Assembly (NCBI GenBank): GCA_965279075.1
Contig: CBDIHI010000010.1
Coordinates: forward strand, 248,001-312,000
Reading direction: 5' to 3'
Length of the DNA: 64,000 bases
From: SZAS-79 sp965279075
GTDB lineage: Bacteria; Pseudomonadota; Gammaproteobacteria; Burkholderiales; SG8-39
This document shows positions 53,709-64,000 of this stretch, piece after piece. Below the pieces are notes generated by a model, which saw only the letters and a list, made by a program, of their open reading frames with translations, ran no database searches and was not told the DNA's origin. Every line of letters begins with the position of its first letter. Within the stretch, counting starts at the first letter, position 1. The position numbers and the translations under genes are program-made.

Positions 53709-55005
53709 CGCGCCCCCCGGCGCGTCCCCGGTCGAGGATGCGCTGGCCTCCGCGCTCGCGCGCAGTTCGGTCAAGGGCGCCAGCGTCTGCGTGGCACTGT
53801 CGGGCGGGATCGATTCGGTAGTGCTGCTCCACGCCCTGCGCGCAGCCGCCGCGCGGCATGCCATCAGGCTCTCCGCGCTCCACGTGAACCACGGTCTCAG
53901 CCCCAATGCGCGGCGCTGGGAGGCGTTCTGCCGCGCGCTGTGCGAACGGTTGCGCATCCCGTTGACGGTGAGGCGCGTCAAGGTCGAGCGCCGCGGCCGG
54001 GGCGTGGAGGCGGCCGCGCGCGCGGCACGCTACGCGGCGCTCGCGGGGTCGAAGGCGGACGTCGTGGCGCTCGCGCACCAGTTGGACGACCAGGCGGAGA
54101 CGGTGCTCTTCAACCTCCTGCGTGGCGGCGGACTGGCGGGGGCGTCGGGCATGGCCGAATGCGGGCCGCTGCATGGGTCGACCACGATCCGAGCATTGCG
54201 GCCCCTGATAGGCACTGCACGCGAGGAGATCGAAGCCTACGCCGGCAAGCACGAGCTCGACTGGGTCGAGGACGAAAGCAACGCCGACGAGATGCTGACG
54301 CGCAATTGGGTGCGCCGCAGGGTGGCGCCCCTGCTGGCGGCCCGGTTCCCGCGCTGGAGGGAAGGCCTGGCGCGCGCCGCGGCGCATTTCGCCGAAGCGC
54401 AGGATCTGCTGTCGGCCGGCGCACCGGAGCGGCTCCACGTGTCCACGCTGGGACGGGTGCCCAAGGCGAAGGCAAAGCTGCTTCTGCGCGATTTCCTGCG
54501 CGGGGCGGGCGTACGCGCACCCACTGCGAGGCGCCTCGACGAGATGCTGCGGCAGCTCCTGGAGGCGCCTGCCGACGCGCGGGTGGAGTTCGGGCACGAC
54601 GGCATGGTGCTGCATCGCTTTCGCGGTGAGGTTCGCCTTGGGCCGGCGACCGGGGCCACCGGCGAGGTGACCTACCGCCAGGCCGCGGGGGAGGGGATAG
54701 ACGCGGAGAAATTCCGCGCCGGGCCGGTCACGGTGCGCTCCCGTCATGGGGGGGAGAGGATGCGCCTCGCAGCCAACCGCCCCAGCCGCACGCTGAAGAA
54801 CCTCTTCCAGGAGGCCGGCGTCCCGCCCTGGGAACGCGACCGCCTGCCGCTGGTCTATTGCGGCGAAGACCTGGTCTGGGTGCCGGGGGTGGGGATCGCC
54901 GCAGGCTACCGCGCGGGTCGCGGCAAGCCGGGACTGGTCCCGGAGTGGGGCCCGGAGACGAAGGACCAGCCCCGGGAGTGGGGGCGGGAGTTGCTGCGGC
55001 GGTAA
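53677..55005 (+). CDS. tilS: tRNA(Ile)-lysidine synthase
   Basis: 442 residues from ATG 53677, overlapping accA by 32 bases; starting later would lose the N-terminal helix. The PP-loop motif S-G-G-I-D-S lies at about residue 43, then H-V-N-H-G-L-S and A-H-Q-L-D-D-Q-A-E-T, which are typical of TilS. The C-terminal part (R-T-L-K-N-L-F-Q-E-A-G-V-P-P-W-E-R) is the TilS tRNA-binding domain. It makes lysidine at position 34 of the AUA-reading tRNA, an essential step. Confidence 0.95.
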   Translation: MASSRKPPRSNAPPGASPVEDALASALARSSVKGASVCVALSGGIDSVVLLHALRAAAARHAIRLSALHVNHGLSPNARRWEAFCRALCERLRIPLTVRRVKVERRGRGVEAAARAARYAALAGSKADVVALAHQLDDQAETVLFNLLRGGGLAGASGMAECGPLHGSTTIRALRPLIGTAREEIEAYAGKHELDWVEDESNADEMLTRNWVRRRVAPLLAARFPRWREGLARAAAHFAEAQDLLSAGAPERLHVSTLGRVPKAKAKLLLRDFLRGAGVRAPTARRLDEMLRQLLEAPADARVEFGHDGMVLHRFRGEVRLGPATGATGEVTYRQAAGEGIDAEKFRAGPVTVRSRHGGERMRLAANRPSRTLKNLFQEAGVPPWERDRLPLVYCGEDLVWVPGVGIAAGYRAGRGKPGLVPEWGPETKDQPREWGRELLRR

Positions 55006-55058
55006 CTGCGGGACACACCGCAAGCCTTTGTTTTTACGAAACTCCCATCGGGCCGTGC

Positions 55059-55064
55059 TAGAAT
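55059..55064 (+). promoter_or_regulatory. Candidate extended -10 element before ndk
   Basis: TGC-TAGAAT (55056-55064) resembles an extended -10 box, 38 bases before the ndk ATG. No good -35 box is found at the ideal distance; TTTACG at 55033 is 20 bases upstream. Confidence 0.4.
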
Positions 55065-55101
55065 ATCGGGTTTCCTTTTACAGCTCACGGAGTGGCAGAA
55101 C

Positions 55102-55527
55102 ATGGCAGTCGAACGTACCCTTTCCATCATCAAGCCCGATGCAGTCAAAAAGAACGCGATCGGACAGATCGTTGCGCGCTTCGAGGCCGCCGGCCTCAAG
55201 GTCATCGCAATGCAAATGAAGCACCTGTCGCGCGCCGAGGCGGAAGGGTTCTATGCGGTGCACCGCGAGCGGCCGTTCTTCAAGGACCTGGTGGATTTCA
55301 TGATCTCGGGCCCGGTCGTCGTGCAGGCGCTGGAAGGCGAGAGCGCGATCGCGAAGAACCGCGAGCTGATGGGCGCCACCGACCCCAAGAAGGCGGAAAA
55401 GGGCACGATTCGTGCGGATTTCGCCGACTCCATAGACGCCAACGCGGTGCACGGCTCGGATGCGCCGGAGACCGCCAAGGTCGAGATCGCCTACTTCTTC
55501 GCCGGCACGGACGTCCACGCGCGCTGA
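55102..55527 (+). CDS. ndk: Nucleoside diphosphate kinase
   Basis: 141 residues from ATG 55102, with CGGAG upstream. The opening E-R-T-L-S-I-I-K-P-D-A-V and the active-site segment N-A-V-H-G-S-D (catalytic His) are those of Ndk. It balances nucleoside triphosphate pools. It begins the ndk-rlmN-pilW-rodZ-ispG-hisS run conserved across betaproteobacteria. Confidence 0.97.
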   Translation: MAVERTLSIIKPDAVKKNAIGQIVARFEAAGLKVIAMQMKHLSRAEAEGFYAVHRERPFFKDLVDFMISGPVVVQALEGESAIAKNRELMGATDPKKAEKGTIRADFADSIDANAVHGSDAPETAKVEIAYFFAGTDVHAR

Positions 55528-55532
55528 GCCCC

Positions 55533-56648
55533 ATGGCCGTCAACCTCCTCGAATTCGACGCCGACTCGCTGCAGCGCTATTTCGCCTTGCTGGGCGAGAA
55601 GCCGTTCCGCGCGACGCAGGTGCTGCGCTGGGTCCACCAGCGCGGCGCGTCCGATTTCGGGCAGATGACGGACGTGGCGAAGGCGTTGCGGGAGAGGCTT
55701 GCCACCGAAGCGAAGGTCGAGCCGCCCCAGGTGGTGGGCGACAGCGAGTCGGACGATGGCACGCGCAAGTGGCTGATCAAGGTCGACGGCGCGAACGCCG
55801 TCGAGGCGGTGTACATCCCCGAACCCCGGCGCGGCACGCTGTGCGTGTCGAGCCAGGCGGGCTGCGTGCTCGACTGCGCCTTCTGTTCCACGGGCAAGCA
55901 GGGCTTCAACCGCAACCTCACGACGGCCGAGATCATCGGCCAGTTGTGGATCGCGAACCGCGAGCTCGGCGGCAGCGTCGAGCGCGGCTCGCCGGATGTG
56001 CGCCCCGTAACGAACGTGGTGATGATGGGGATGGGCGAGCCCATGCTCAACCTCGACAACGTGATCCCGGCGCTGCGCCTGATGCTGGACGACAACGCCT
56101 ACGGGCTGTCGAGGCGGCGCGTGACGGTGTCGACCTCAGGCGTGATCCCGGGCATGGACCGGCTCGCCGAGGAGTGCCCGGTGGCCCTTGCGGTCTCGCT
56201 GCACGCGTCCAACGATGCGCTGCGCGACCAGCTCGTGCCTGTGAACAAGAAGTATCCGATCAAGGATCTCGTCGCCGCGTGCAACCGGTACCTGGTGCGC
56301 GCGCCGCGCGATTTCGTGACCTTCGAGTACGTGATGCTCGACGGCGTGAACGACGCCGACGCGAACGCGCGGGAACTGGTGGCGATCTCGCGGCACGTGA
56401 AGTGCAAGTTCAACCTGATCCCGTTCAACCCGTTCCCCGGATCCGGGTTCGGGCGCTCGGGCGCCGAACGCATCCGCCGGTTCGCGGAGATCCTCCAGCG
56501 CGCCGGGCTCACCGTGACCACGCGCAGGACCCGCGGCGAGTCGATCGACGCGGCCTGCGGCCAGCTGGCCGGCGAGGTCGCCGACCGCACCCGCCGTACG
56601 CTCGGAAAGAAGCTCATCAACGTGCCAGTCAAGGAGGTTCGCGCATGA
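55533..56648 (+). CDS. rlmN: 23S rRNA/tRNA adenine-C2 methyltransferase (radical SAM)
   Basis: 371 residues from ATG 55533, five bases after ndk. The radical SAM cluster motif is C-V-L-D-C-A-F-C-S-T-G, then V-V-M-M-G-M-G-E-P-M-L-N and a C-terminal part with the second cysteine of the mechanism (D-A-A-C-G-Q-L). It methylates A2503 of 23S rRNA and A37 of some tRNAs. It ends in an ATGA overlap with pilW. Confidence 0.96.
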   Translation: MAVNLLEFDADSLQRYFALLGEKPFRATQVLRWVHQRGASDFGQMTDVAKALRERLATEAKVEPPQVVGDSESDDGTRKWLIKVDGANAVEAVYIPEPRRGTLCVSSQAGCVLDCAFCSTGKQGFNRNLTTAEIIGQLWIANRELGGSVERGSPDVRPVTNVVMMGMGEPMLNLDNVIPALRLMLDDNAYGLSRRRVTVSTSGVIPGMDRLAEECPVALAVSLHASNDALRDQLVPVNKKYPIKDLVAACNRYLVRAPRDFVTFEYVMLDGVNDADANARELVAISRHVKCKFNLIPFNPFPGSGFGRSGAERIRRFAEILQRAGLTVTTRRTRGESIDAACGQLAGEVADRTRRTLGKKLINVPVKEVRA

Positions 56649-57448
56649 AGGGTTCGCGTCTCAAGTGCCTGCTGCCGCTGCTCTTCGCCGCGCTGGTCGC
56701 CGGGTGTGCGGGCGGGGGTTCCTCCCCCACGGAGCCCGAGCTCAGTCAGTCGCAGGCCGACATCACCCAGACCGGCGACGCCCGCAACCGGGCGCGGACC
56801 AATACCGAGCTGGCGGCGCTGTATTACGAGCGCGGCAACCTCGGCGTGGCGCTTGAAGTGCTGCGCACGGCGACCGGCGCGGACCCGAGCTATGCACCGG
56901 CCCACGGAATGCTGGGCATCGTCTACATGGACCTGCGCGAGAACGTGCTCGCGCAGCAGAGTTTCGAGCGTGCGCTGCGCTATGCGCCCAACGACCCGGA
57001 CATCAACCACAACTACGGCTGGTTCCTGTGCCAGACCGGCAAGGAAGCGGAGTCGACGCGCTATTTCCTGCAGGCGGTCCGCAACCCGCTGTACGCGACG
57101 CCCGCCAAATCGTATTCGTCCGCGGGCCAGTGCGCCCTGCGGAAGGACAACCTCAAGGACGCGGCGGATTTCTTCGGCCGCGCCCTCAAGCTCGAGCCCG
57201 ATGAACCGAACGCGCTGCTGATGCTCGCCGGCATCCAGTACCGGAGCGGGCAGATGGAAGAGGCGCGCAAGCTCATCAGCCGCTACGGGCGCGTCGTTGA
57301 GCCCAACGCCGAAGGCCTGTGGCTGGCGATCCGCATCGAGCGCAAGGTCGGCGACCGGGCCGCCGAGAACAGCTACGCGAACCAGCTCCGCCGGCGCTTC
57401 CCGAGCTCGCGGGAGTACCAGCAGATGCAGCGCGGGGACTATGACTGA
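56645..57448 (+). CDS. pilW: Type IV pilus biogenesis/stability lipoprotein PilW (PilF)
   Basis: 267 residues from ATG 56645. The lipobox is L-V-A-G-C, giving an outer-membrane lipoprotein. Several TPR units follow, for example N-T-E-L-A-A-L-Y-Y-E-R-G-N-L-G-V-A-L and L-G-I-V-Y-M-D-L. It is the pilotin that assembles the type IV pilus secretin, and its place between rlmN and rodZ supports the name. Its end overlaps the start of the next gene by eight bases. Confidence 0.9.
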   Translation: MKGSRLKCLLPLLFAALVAGCAGGGSSPTEPELSQSQADITQTGDARNRARTNTELAALYYERGNLGVALEVLRTATGADPSYAPAHGMLGIVYMDLRENVLAQQSFERALRYAPNDPDINHNYGWFLCQTGKEAESTRYFLQAVRNPLYATPAKSYSSAGQCALRKDNLKDAADFFGRALKLEPDEPNALLMLAGIQYRSGQMEEARKLISRYGRVVEPNAEGLWLAIRIERKVGDRAAENSYANQLRRRFPSSREYQQMQRGDYD

Positions 57449-58337
57449 CCCGGTCGTCGACGAGGGCCTGCCTGCGTCCGATGCGCCGGAAGCGGCGGGC
57501 AGCCACGACGCCCTCGCCGCGCGGGAGGCGGCCGGGGGGTCGGCAACTGCGCCGCCGGCGACCGCAGCGTTCGCCGCCCGGCGGGCCGAGCTCGGGATGT
57601 CGCTCGAGGATGTTGCCAACCAGATGAAGTTTGCGACCCGCCAGATCGAGGCCCTCGAGGCGGGCGACTTCGCCAGGCTGCCCGGCGGGACGTTCGTGCG
57701 CGGCATGCTGCGCAGCTACGCGCGGCTGCTGAAGATCGATCCCGAGCCGATCCTCCGGCAGCTCTCGGCCTCGGGCGCGGGACCGCAGCCGGGCCCGGAA
57801 CACGCCGTGTCGCTGCGTACGCCGATCCCGTTCTCCGAGGGCGGCAATCACGTGAACCTGGTCTACGCCGTGCTGTCGGTCGTGATCCTGGCCGTCGTGG
57901 CGTTCTTCGCCATCGAGTGGTACCAGGAGCAGTCCGCGCCGCCCAAGCTCGCGTTCGTCGCGCCGGCCCAGGATGCGCCCGCTGCGCAAGCGCCGCCCGG
58001 GGATGCGACGCCGGCCACATTCGCGAGCGCGGGACCCGCCCCCGTTCCCGAGACCGCGCCCCGCGCCGAGGAGCGAAAGTCGCCGGCGCCCGCGCCCGGC
58101 ATGCGCCGCATCGTGATGCGTTTCGACAAGGAATCCTGGGTCGAGGTGAAGGCGGGCAACGGCGAGACGCTGCTCTCGCAAATGAATCCCGCCGGGACCG
58201 AGAAGGTGGTCGAGGGTCCGCCGCCTTTCCTGCTGACCATAGGCAATGCGCCGAACGTGCGCGTGACCTACAACGAGGCTCCCGTCGACCTGCGGCCGCA
58301 TTTCAAGGTCGACGTGGCCCGTTTCACACTCAACTGA
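57441..58337 (+). CDS. rodZ: RodZ-like cytoskeletal/morphology protein
   Basis: 298 residues from ATG 57441. The N-terminal ~60 residues are low-complexity. A helix-turn-helix of the RodZ kind follows (R-A-E-L-G-M-S-L-E-D-V-A-N-Q-M-K). A single membrane segment (A-V-L-S-V-V-I-L-A-V-V-A-F-F-A-I) and a Pro/Ala-rich linker come next. The C-terminal domain (V-M-R-F-D-K-E-S-W-V-E-V) matches the periplasmic part. RodZ links MreB to the elongation machinery. The order pilW-rodZ-ispG is conserved in betaproteobacteria. Confidence 0.88.
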   Translation: MTDPVVDEGLPASDAPEAAGSHDALAAREAAGGSATAPPATAAFAARRAELGMSLEDVANQMKFATRQIEALEAGDFARLPGGTFVRGMLRSYARLLKIDPEPILRQLSASGAGPQPGPEHAVSLRTPIPFSEGGNHVNLVYAVLSVVILAVVAFFAIEWYQEQSAPPKLAFVAPAQDAPAAQAPPGDATPATFASAGPAPVPETAPRAEERKSPAPAPGMRRIVMRFDKESWVEVKAGNGETLLSQMNPAGTEKVVEGPPPFLLTIGNAPNVRVTYNEAPVDLRPHFKVDVARFTLN

Positions 58338-58375
58338 GAGCAGGGCCCGGACCCGCGCGTTTTCCCACACTTCCC

Positions 58376-59652
58376 ATGACCGCACTCCAGCGCAGAACAT
58401 CCCGGCAGGTCTACGTCGGCGGCATCGCCATCGGCGGCGATGCGCCCATCGTCGTCCAGTCGATGACCAACACCGACACCGCGGACGCCGCTGCGACCGT
58501 ACGGCAGGTGGTGGACCTCGCGCGCGCCGGCTCGGAAATCGTGCGTATCACGGTGAATTCGCCCGAGGCGGCCGCCCAGGTGGCCACGATCCGCGAGAAG
58601 CTCGACGCCCTCGGGTGCACCGTCCCGCTGGTCGGGGATTTCCATTTCAACGGCCACCGGCTGCTCAAGCAATATCCCGAATGCGCCGAGGCGCTCGCCA
58701 AGTACCGCATCAACCCGGGCAACGTCGGCCACGGCAAGAAGCGCGACGACCAGTTCGCCACGATGATCGAGGCCGCGTGCAGGTACGAAAAACCCGTCCG
58801 GATCGGCGTGAACTGGGGCTCGCTCGACCCCGAACTGCTCGCGCGGATGATGGACGAGAACGGCAAGCGCCCCTCGCCGCTCGATGCCACCGAGATCATG
58901 CGCGAGGCGCTGATCACCTCGGCGCTGGAGTCGGCCGCGCAGGCCGTGGAGTGGGGACTGCCCGCCGAACGGATCGTGATTTCGTGCAAGGTCAGCGCCG
59001 TGCAGGACCTGATCGCGGTCTACCGGGAGCTGGCCCGCCGCTGCGATTACGCGCTGCACCTCGGCCTGACCGAGGCGGGCATGGGCTCCAAGGGCATCGT
59101 GGCTTCCACCGCGGCGATGGGTGTGCTGCTGCAGGAAGGGATCGGCGACACGATCCGGGTCAGCCTTACCCCGGAGCCCAACGGCGACCGCACGAAGGAA
59201 GTGGTCGTCGCGCAGGAACTTCTGCAGACCATGGGCCTGCGCAGCTTCACGCCGCTGGTCACCGCCTGCCCCGGCTGCGGGCGCACGACGAGCACCTACT
59301 TCCAGGAGCTGGCCGACAAGATCCAGTCGTACCTGCGCGCGCAGATGCCCCTGTGGCGCGCACAGTACCCGGGTGTCGAGGACATGAAGGTGGCCGTGAT
59401 GGGCTGTGTCGTGAACGGGCCGGGCGAGTCCAAGCACGCCGACATAGGCATCAGCCTGCCTGGCACGAACGAGGTTCCCGTTGCACCGGTGTACGTGGAC
59501 GGGGAGAAGACGGTGACGCTCAAGGGCGGGCGCATCGCAGAGGAGTTCCAGGCAATCGTCGCGGGCTACGTGGCCTCGAACTATTCGGCCGGCGCGGTCC
59601 GCAAGCGCGTCGCCCACCCGGCGAAGACCATACCGATCAAGGCGGTGCAGTG

Positions 59653-59653
<1 letters not shown>
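58376..59653 (+). CDS. ispG: 4-hydroxy-3-methylbut-2-enyl diphosphate synthase
   Basis: 425 residues from ATG 58376. It opens V-Y-V-G-G-I-A-I-G-G-D-A-P-I-V-V-Q-S-M-T-N-T-D-T, and the C-terminal iron-sulfur segment carries T-A-C-P-G-C-G-R and M-G-C-V-V-N-G-P-G-E. It converts methylerythritol cyclodiphosphate to HMBPP in the MEP isoprenoid pathway. Its stop overlaps the hisS start (TGATG). Confidence 0.97.
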
Positions 59654-60942
<1,289 letters not shown>

Positions 60943-60951
60943 GGCAAACCC

Positions 60952-61587
60952 ATGGCACATCTGGATCTCGAAGAACAGGAACAACTCGCGCAGCTGAAGT
61001 CGTGGTGGGAGACCTACGGCAACATGGTGGTCACCGCGCTGGTGCTGGCCGCGCTGGTGCTGACCGGATGGCAGGGCTGGCGCTACTGGCAGGACAGGCA
61101 GGCGGCCGAGGCGAGCAACCTCTACGAGTCGCTCGCCAAGTCGATGCAGGGCAACGAGCCCAAGGCGGTGCGCGATGCGACGGGCGAACTGCTGGAGAAG
61201 TACCCCGGCACGCTGTATGCGCCGATGGGCGCGCTGACCGCAGCCAGGTATTTCTTCGACAAGGGCGACCTCAAGGGCGCCAAGGCGCAGCTGCAGTGGG
61301 TGGTCGACAAGGCCGGGCAGGACGAGTTCCGCGACGTGGCTCGCCTGCGCCTGGCCAACGTGCTGCTCGACGAGAAGTCGTTCGACGAGGCCTTGAAAGC
61401 GCTCGACGCGAAGCACGGCGACGCCTTCGCCGCACAGTTCGCCGCGCTCAAGGGCGACATCCTCGTCGCCAAGGGCCAGGCCGCGGATGCGAAAGCGGCC
61501 TACAAGGTTGCGCTGGAGAAGGCGGGCGCCAAGGGCGCGGGCCTCAAGGAAAGCGTCCAGATGCGCCTCGACGCGCTCGGGGGCTGA
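60952..61587 (+). CDS. yfgM: YfgM-like TPR membrane protein
   Basis: 211 residues from ATG 60952. A cytosolic start of about 20 residues is followed by one membrane segment (V-V-T-A-L-V-L-A-A-L-V-L-T-G-W) and a TPR-like periplasmic part. YfgM associates with the SecYEG translocon and the PpiD chaperone in E. coli; its position between hisS and bamB is conserved. The same general role is inferred here. Confidence 0.88.
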   Translation: MAHLDLEEQEQLAQLKSWWETYGNMVVTALVLAALVLTGWQGWRYWQDRQAAEASNLYESLAKSMQGNEPKAVRDATGELLEKYPGTLYAPMGALTAARYFFDKGDLKGAKAQLQWVVDKAGQDEFRDVARLRLANVLLDEKSFDEALKALDAKHGDAFAAQFAALKGDILVAKGQAADAKAAYKVALEKAGAKGAGLKESVQMRLDALGG

Positions 61588-61589
61588 GC

Positions 61590-62756
61590 GTGAGCTTCCC
61601 GTCCCGCCTTTCCGCGGCGGCCCTCGCGCTGGTGCTTTCCGGCTGTGGCAGCATGCCCAGCCTCAACCCGGTCGACTGGTTCCGCGGTACGCCGAGCGGC
61701 CCTAAGCCGGCCGAACTGCCCACGCTGTCCAGCGCGCAGCCGGTGAAGACCCTCTGGCAGGCGAACGTCGGTGGCGCGGGCATTTTCGTATTCACCCCTG
61801 CGGTGGTCGGCGCCAGCATCTACGCCGCAGCGCGCGACGGCAACGTCACCAAGCTCGAGGTGGCGACCGGCAAGGTCGTCTGGAAGGTCCCGGTCGGGTC
61901 GCCGCTCTCGGGCGGCGTCGGAACGGACGGCAAGCTGGTGGCCGTCGGCACCGACAAGGGCGAACTGATCGTACTCGACGCGGAGAAGGGCACGCTGCGC
62001 TGGCGCGCAAGGGTGTCCTCCGAAGTCCTCGCCTCGCCCAAGGTCAGCGGCGGCATGGTCCTCGCACGCACGGCCGACAGCCGGATTTTCGCCTTCGACG
62101 CGGTGGATGCGAAGCGCCGCTGGGTCTACCAGCGCGCCGCGTCGTCGCTGATCATCCGCTCGCCGGCCGGCATGACCGTCAATGAGGGCAACGTCTACGC
62201 CGGATTCGCCGGCGGCAAGCTCGTCGCGCTGCAGCTCGAGACCGGCGCATTGCGCTGGGAAGTCTCGGTCTCCCAGCCCAAGGGTTCAACCGAGCTCGAA
62301 CGGGTGTCCGACCTGAGCGGTGACCCGGTGGTGCAGGGCAGGGAAGTCTGCGCGGCCTCCTACCAGGGGCGGGCCGCGTGCTTCGAGCTGCAGAACGGCA
62401 ACCCGGTCTGGGCGCGCGAAATGTCCACGCTGAACGGCATGAGCATCGACGCCCGCTACGCCTACGTCGCCGACGAAAAGGGTGCCGTGCACTCGCTGGA
62501 CCGGACCAACGGCCGCAGTGTCTGGAAGCAGGACCGCCTCGCCAACCGGGAACTCACGCTGGCGCTGGCGCTTGGCGGCGAAGTCGTGTTCGGCGACCTG
62601 CAGGGCATCGTGCACTTCGTCGCGCGCGATTCCGGCGCCTTCCTTGCGCGAGTGGCGACCGACGGCGGCAAGATCCGCGCCGCCCCGGTGCGCCTGCCGA
62701 ACAACAGCGTCCTCATCCAAACCCTGAACGGCGGCCTGTACGCGCTGTCCCTCTAA
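61590..62756 (+). CDS. bamB: Outer membrane assembly lipoprotein BamB
   Basis: 388 residues from GTG 61590, two bases after the yfgM stop. The lipobox is V-L-S-G-C. Eight-bladed propeller repeats with W-x-x-x-V-G and G-x-L-x-A-L-x-x-x-T-G patterns fill the rest, for example V-T-K-L-E-V-A-T-G-K-V-V-W. BamB is part of the outer-membrane barrel assembly machine. It is next to der, as in most proteobacteria. Confidence 0.95.
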   Translation: MSFPSRLSAAALALVLSGCGSMPSLNPVDWFRGTPSGPKPAELPTLSSAQPVKTLWQANVGGAGIFVFTPAVVGASIYAAARDGNVTKLEVATGKVVWKVPVGSPLSGGVGTDGKLVAVGTDKGELIVLDAEKGTLRWRARVSSEVLASPKVSGGMVLARTADSRIFAFDAVDAKRRWVYQRAASSLIIRSPAGMTVNEGNVYAGFAGGKLVALQLETGALRWEVSVSQPKGSTELERVSDLSGDPVVQGREVCAASYQGRAACFELQNGNPVWAREMSTLNGMSIDARYAYVADEKGAVHSLDRTNGRSVWKQDRLANRELTLALALGGEVVFGDLQGIVHFVARDSGAFLARVATDGGKIRAAPVRLPNNSVLIQTLNGGLYALSL

Positions 62757-62768
62757 GGCACACCACCC

Positions 62769-64000
62769 ATGAAACCGGTCGTAGTGCTCGTCGGCCGGCC
62801 CAACGTCGGCAAGAGCACCCTGTTCAACCGCCTCACGCGCACGCGCGACGCCATCGTCGTCGACGTGCCCGGCGTCACGCGCGACCGCCACTACGGCGAG
62901 GGATTGCTCGGCAGCCGTCCGTACCACGTGGTGGACACGGGCGGCCTGGAGCCCCGCACGACCGAGGGAATTTTCGCCGAGATGGCGAAGCAGACCCAGC
63001 AGGCGATCGCGGAAGCCGACGCGGTGATTTTCCTCACCGATGCGCGCGCCGGACTGACCCCGGACGACCGCCGCATCGCCGAGCAGCTGCGCAAGCTGAA
63101 GCCGCGCATGTGGATCGCGGTCAACAAGGCGGAGGGCATGCAGCCCGACGTGGCGGCGGCGGATTTCCAGCAGCTCGGCCTCGGCCTGCCGGTGGCGATC
63201 TCGGCCGCCCACGGCGAGAGCGTGCGCGAGCTGATCGACCTCGTGCTCGAGGAGTTTCCCGAGGACGACGAGAGGGAGCAGGACGAGCGCGACCGCTGGC
63301 CGCGCGTGGCCATCGTCGGCCGGCCGAACGTCGGCAAGTCGACGCTGGTGAACTCGCTGGTCGGCGAGGAGCGCGTGATCGCGTTCGACAAGCCCGGCAC
63401 CACCATCGACCCGATCGACGTGCCTTTCGAGCGCAACGGCCGAAAGTACACGCTGGTCGACACGGCGGGCCTGCGCAAGCGCGGCAAGCAGGGCGAGAAC
63501 ATCGAGCAGTTCTCGGTGATCAAGACGCTGCAGGCGATCGATCGCTCCAACGTTGCGATCTTCGTGATCGACGCGCACGAAGGCATCACCGAGCACGACG
63601 CGCACGTGGCCGGCTACATCCTCGAGCGCGGCCGCGCCGTGGTGGTGGCGGTGAACAAGTGGGACGCGGCCGACCGCGACCAGCGCGACAAGGTCAAGAT
63701 GGAGCTCGGCTGGAAGGTGGGGTTCCTGTCGTTCGCGAAAACGCTCTACATCTCGGCCAAGGACAAGAAGGGGCTCGGTGACGTCATGACGGCGGTCGAC
63801 AAGGCGTACGTCGCGGCCATGGTAAAGCTGCCGACGCCCAAGCTGACCCGCGCCTTGATCGCGGCCGTCGAGAAACAGCAGCCGCCCCGCCGCGGCGCGG
63901 GCCGCCCGAAGCTGCGCTACGCCCACCAGGGCGGCCAGAACCCGCCGACCATCATCATCCACGGCAACCAGCTCGACCACGTGCCCGACACCTACAAGCG
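62769..64000 (+). CDS. der: Ribosome-associated GTPase Der (3' end outside window)
   Basis: At least 410 residues from ATG 62769; the frame runs off the right edge, with roughly 30-60 residues probably missing. Two consecutive GTPase domains are clear: G-R-P-N-V-G-K-S-T twice (near residues 9 and 183), D-T-G-G and D-T-A-G, and N-K-x-E and N-K-W-D. The KH-like C-terminal part has begun. Der acts in 50S ribosomal subunit assembly. Confidence 0.96.
   Translation, partial: MKPVVVLVGRPNVGKSTLFNRLTRTRDAIVVDVPGVTRDRHYGEGLLGSRPYHVVDTGGLEPRTTEGIFAEMAKQTQQAIAEADAVIFLTDARAGLTPDDRRIAEQLRKLKPRMWIAVNKAEGMQPDVAAADFQQLGLGLPVAISAAHGESVRELIDLVLEEFPEDDEREQDERDRWPRVAIVGRPNVGKSTLVNSLVGEERVIAFDKPGTTIDPIDVPFERNGRKYTLVDTAGLRKRGKQGENIEQFSVIKTLQAIDRSNVAIFVIDAHEGITEHDAHVAGYILERGRAVVVAVNKWDAADRDQRDKVKMELGWKVGFLSFAKTLYISAKDKKGLGDVMTAVDKAYVAAMVKLPTPKLTRALIAAVEKQQPPRRGAGRPKLRYAHQGGQNPPTIIIHGNQLDHVPDTYK

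Noticed and set aside
62286..63980. Minus-strand frame of 564 residues opposite bamB and der
   Set aside because: It crosses two well-identified genes on the other strand and has no recognisable domain.

Overview
The window is GC-rich, densely coded DNA that reads as a betaproteobacterial chromosome. The clearest sign is the right-hand block ndk-rlmN-pilW/pilF-rodZ-ispG-hisS-yfgM-bamB-der, with accA-tilS just before it. That order is typical of Betaproteobacteria. The species cannot be named from the sequence. No rRNA, tRNA or CRISPR array was seen.

Positions 1-29877 are one open frame with no stop from the left edge: at least 9,958 residues of a giant, repeat-built, probably exported protein whose start lies outside the window. 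It runs from beta-helix-like segments, through beta-roll and Calx-beta-like parts, to about 25 copies of a ~95-residue module. It ends in an RTX-like array made of near-identical 1287-bp and 807-bp DNA repeats and a Pro/Gln/Gly-rich tail. Downstream on the same strand, tightly spaced or overlapping, are a DUF3467-like small protein, a GAF-HlyD fusion, a PqqD-like/M50 peptidase/HlyD fusion, a shortened SecA paralogue and a signal-peptide-bearing HlyD-type adaptor (30009-37223). I infer that these are a dedicated biogenesis or export apparatus for the giant protein. This is the best candidate for an undescribed system here.

From 37241 to 42974 follows a tightly overlapping six-gene set: an unknown protein, a P-loop kinase, an Fe(II)/2-oxoglutarate oxygenase, a SAM methyltransferase and two B12-type radical SAM enzymes. 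It looks like a small biosynthetic or modification pathway with no recognisable product. An IS30-family element (43019-44104) closes it off, inserted beside the terminator of the convergent operon.

The minus-strand operon 49667-44165 encodes a PQQ-type sugar dehydrogenase, a dihaem cytochrome c, a TonB receptor resembling the PQQ importer PqqU/YncD, and an AMP-forming acyl-CoA ligase. It diverges from an HU-like gene with a good sigma-70 promoter, followed by an HNH nuclease, a DUF6352-like protein and a DNA-3-methyladenine glycosylase. A 16-bp perfect inverted repeat enclosing a second hairpin lies before accA. The rest is housekeeping, ending inside der at the right edge.
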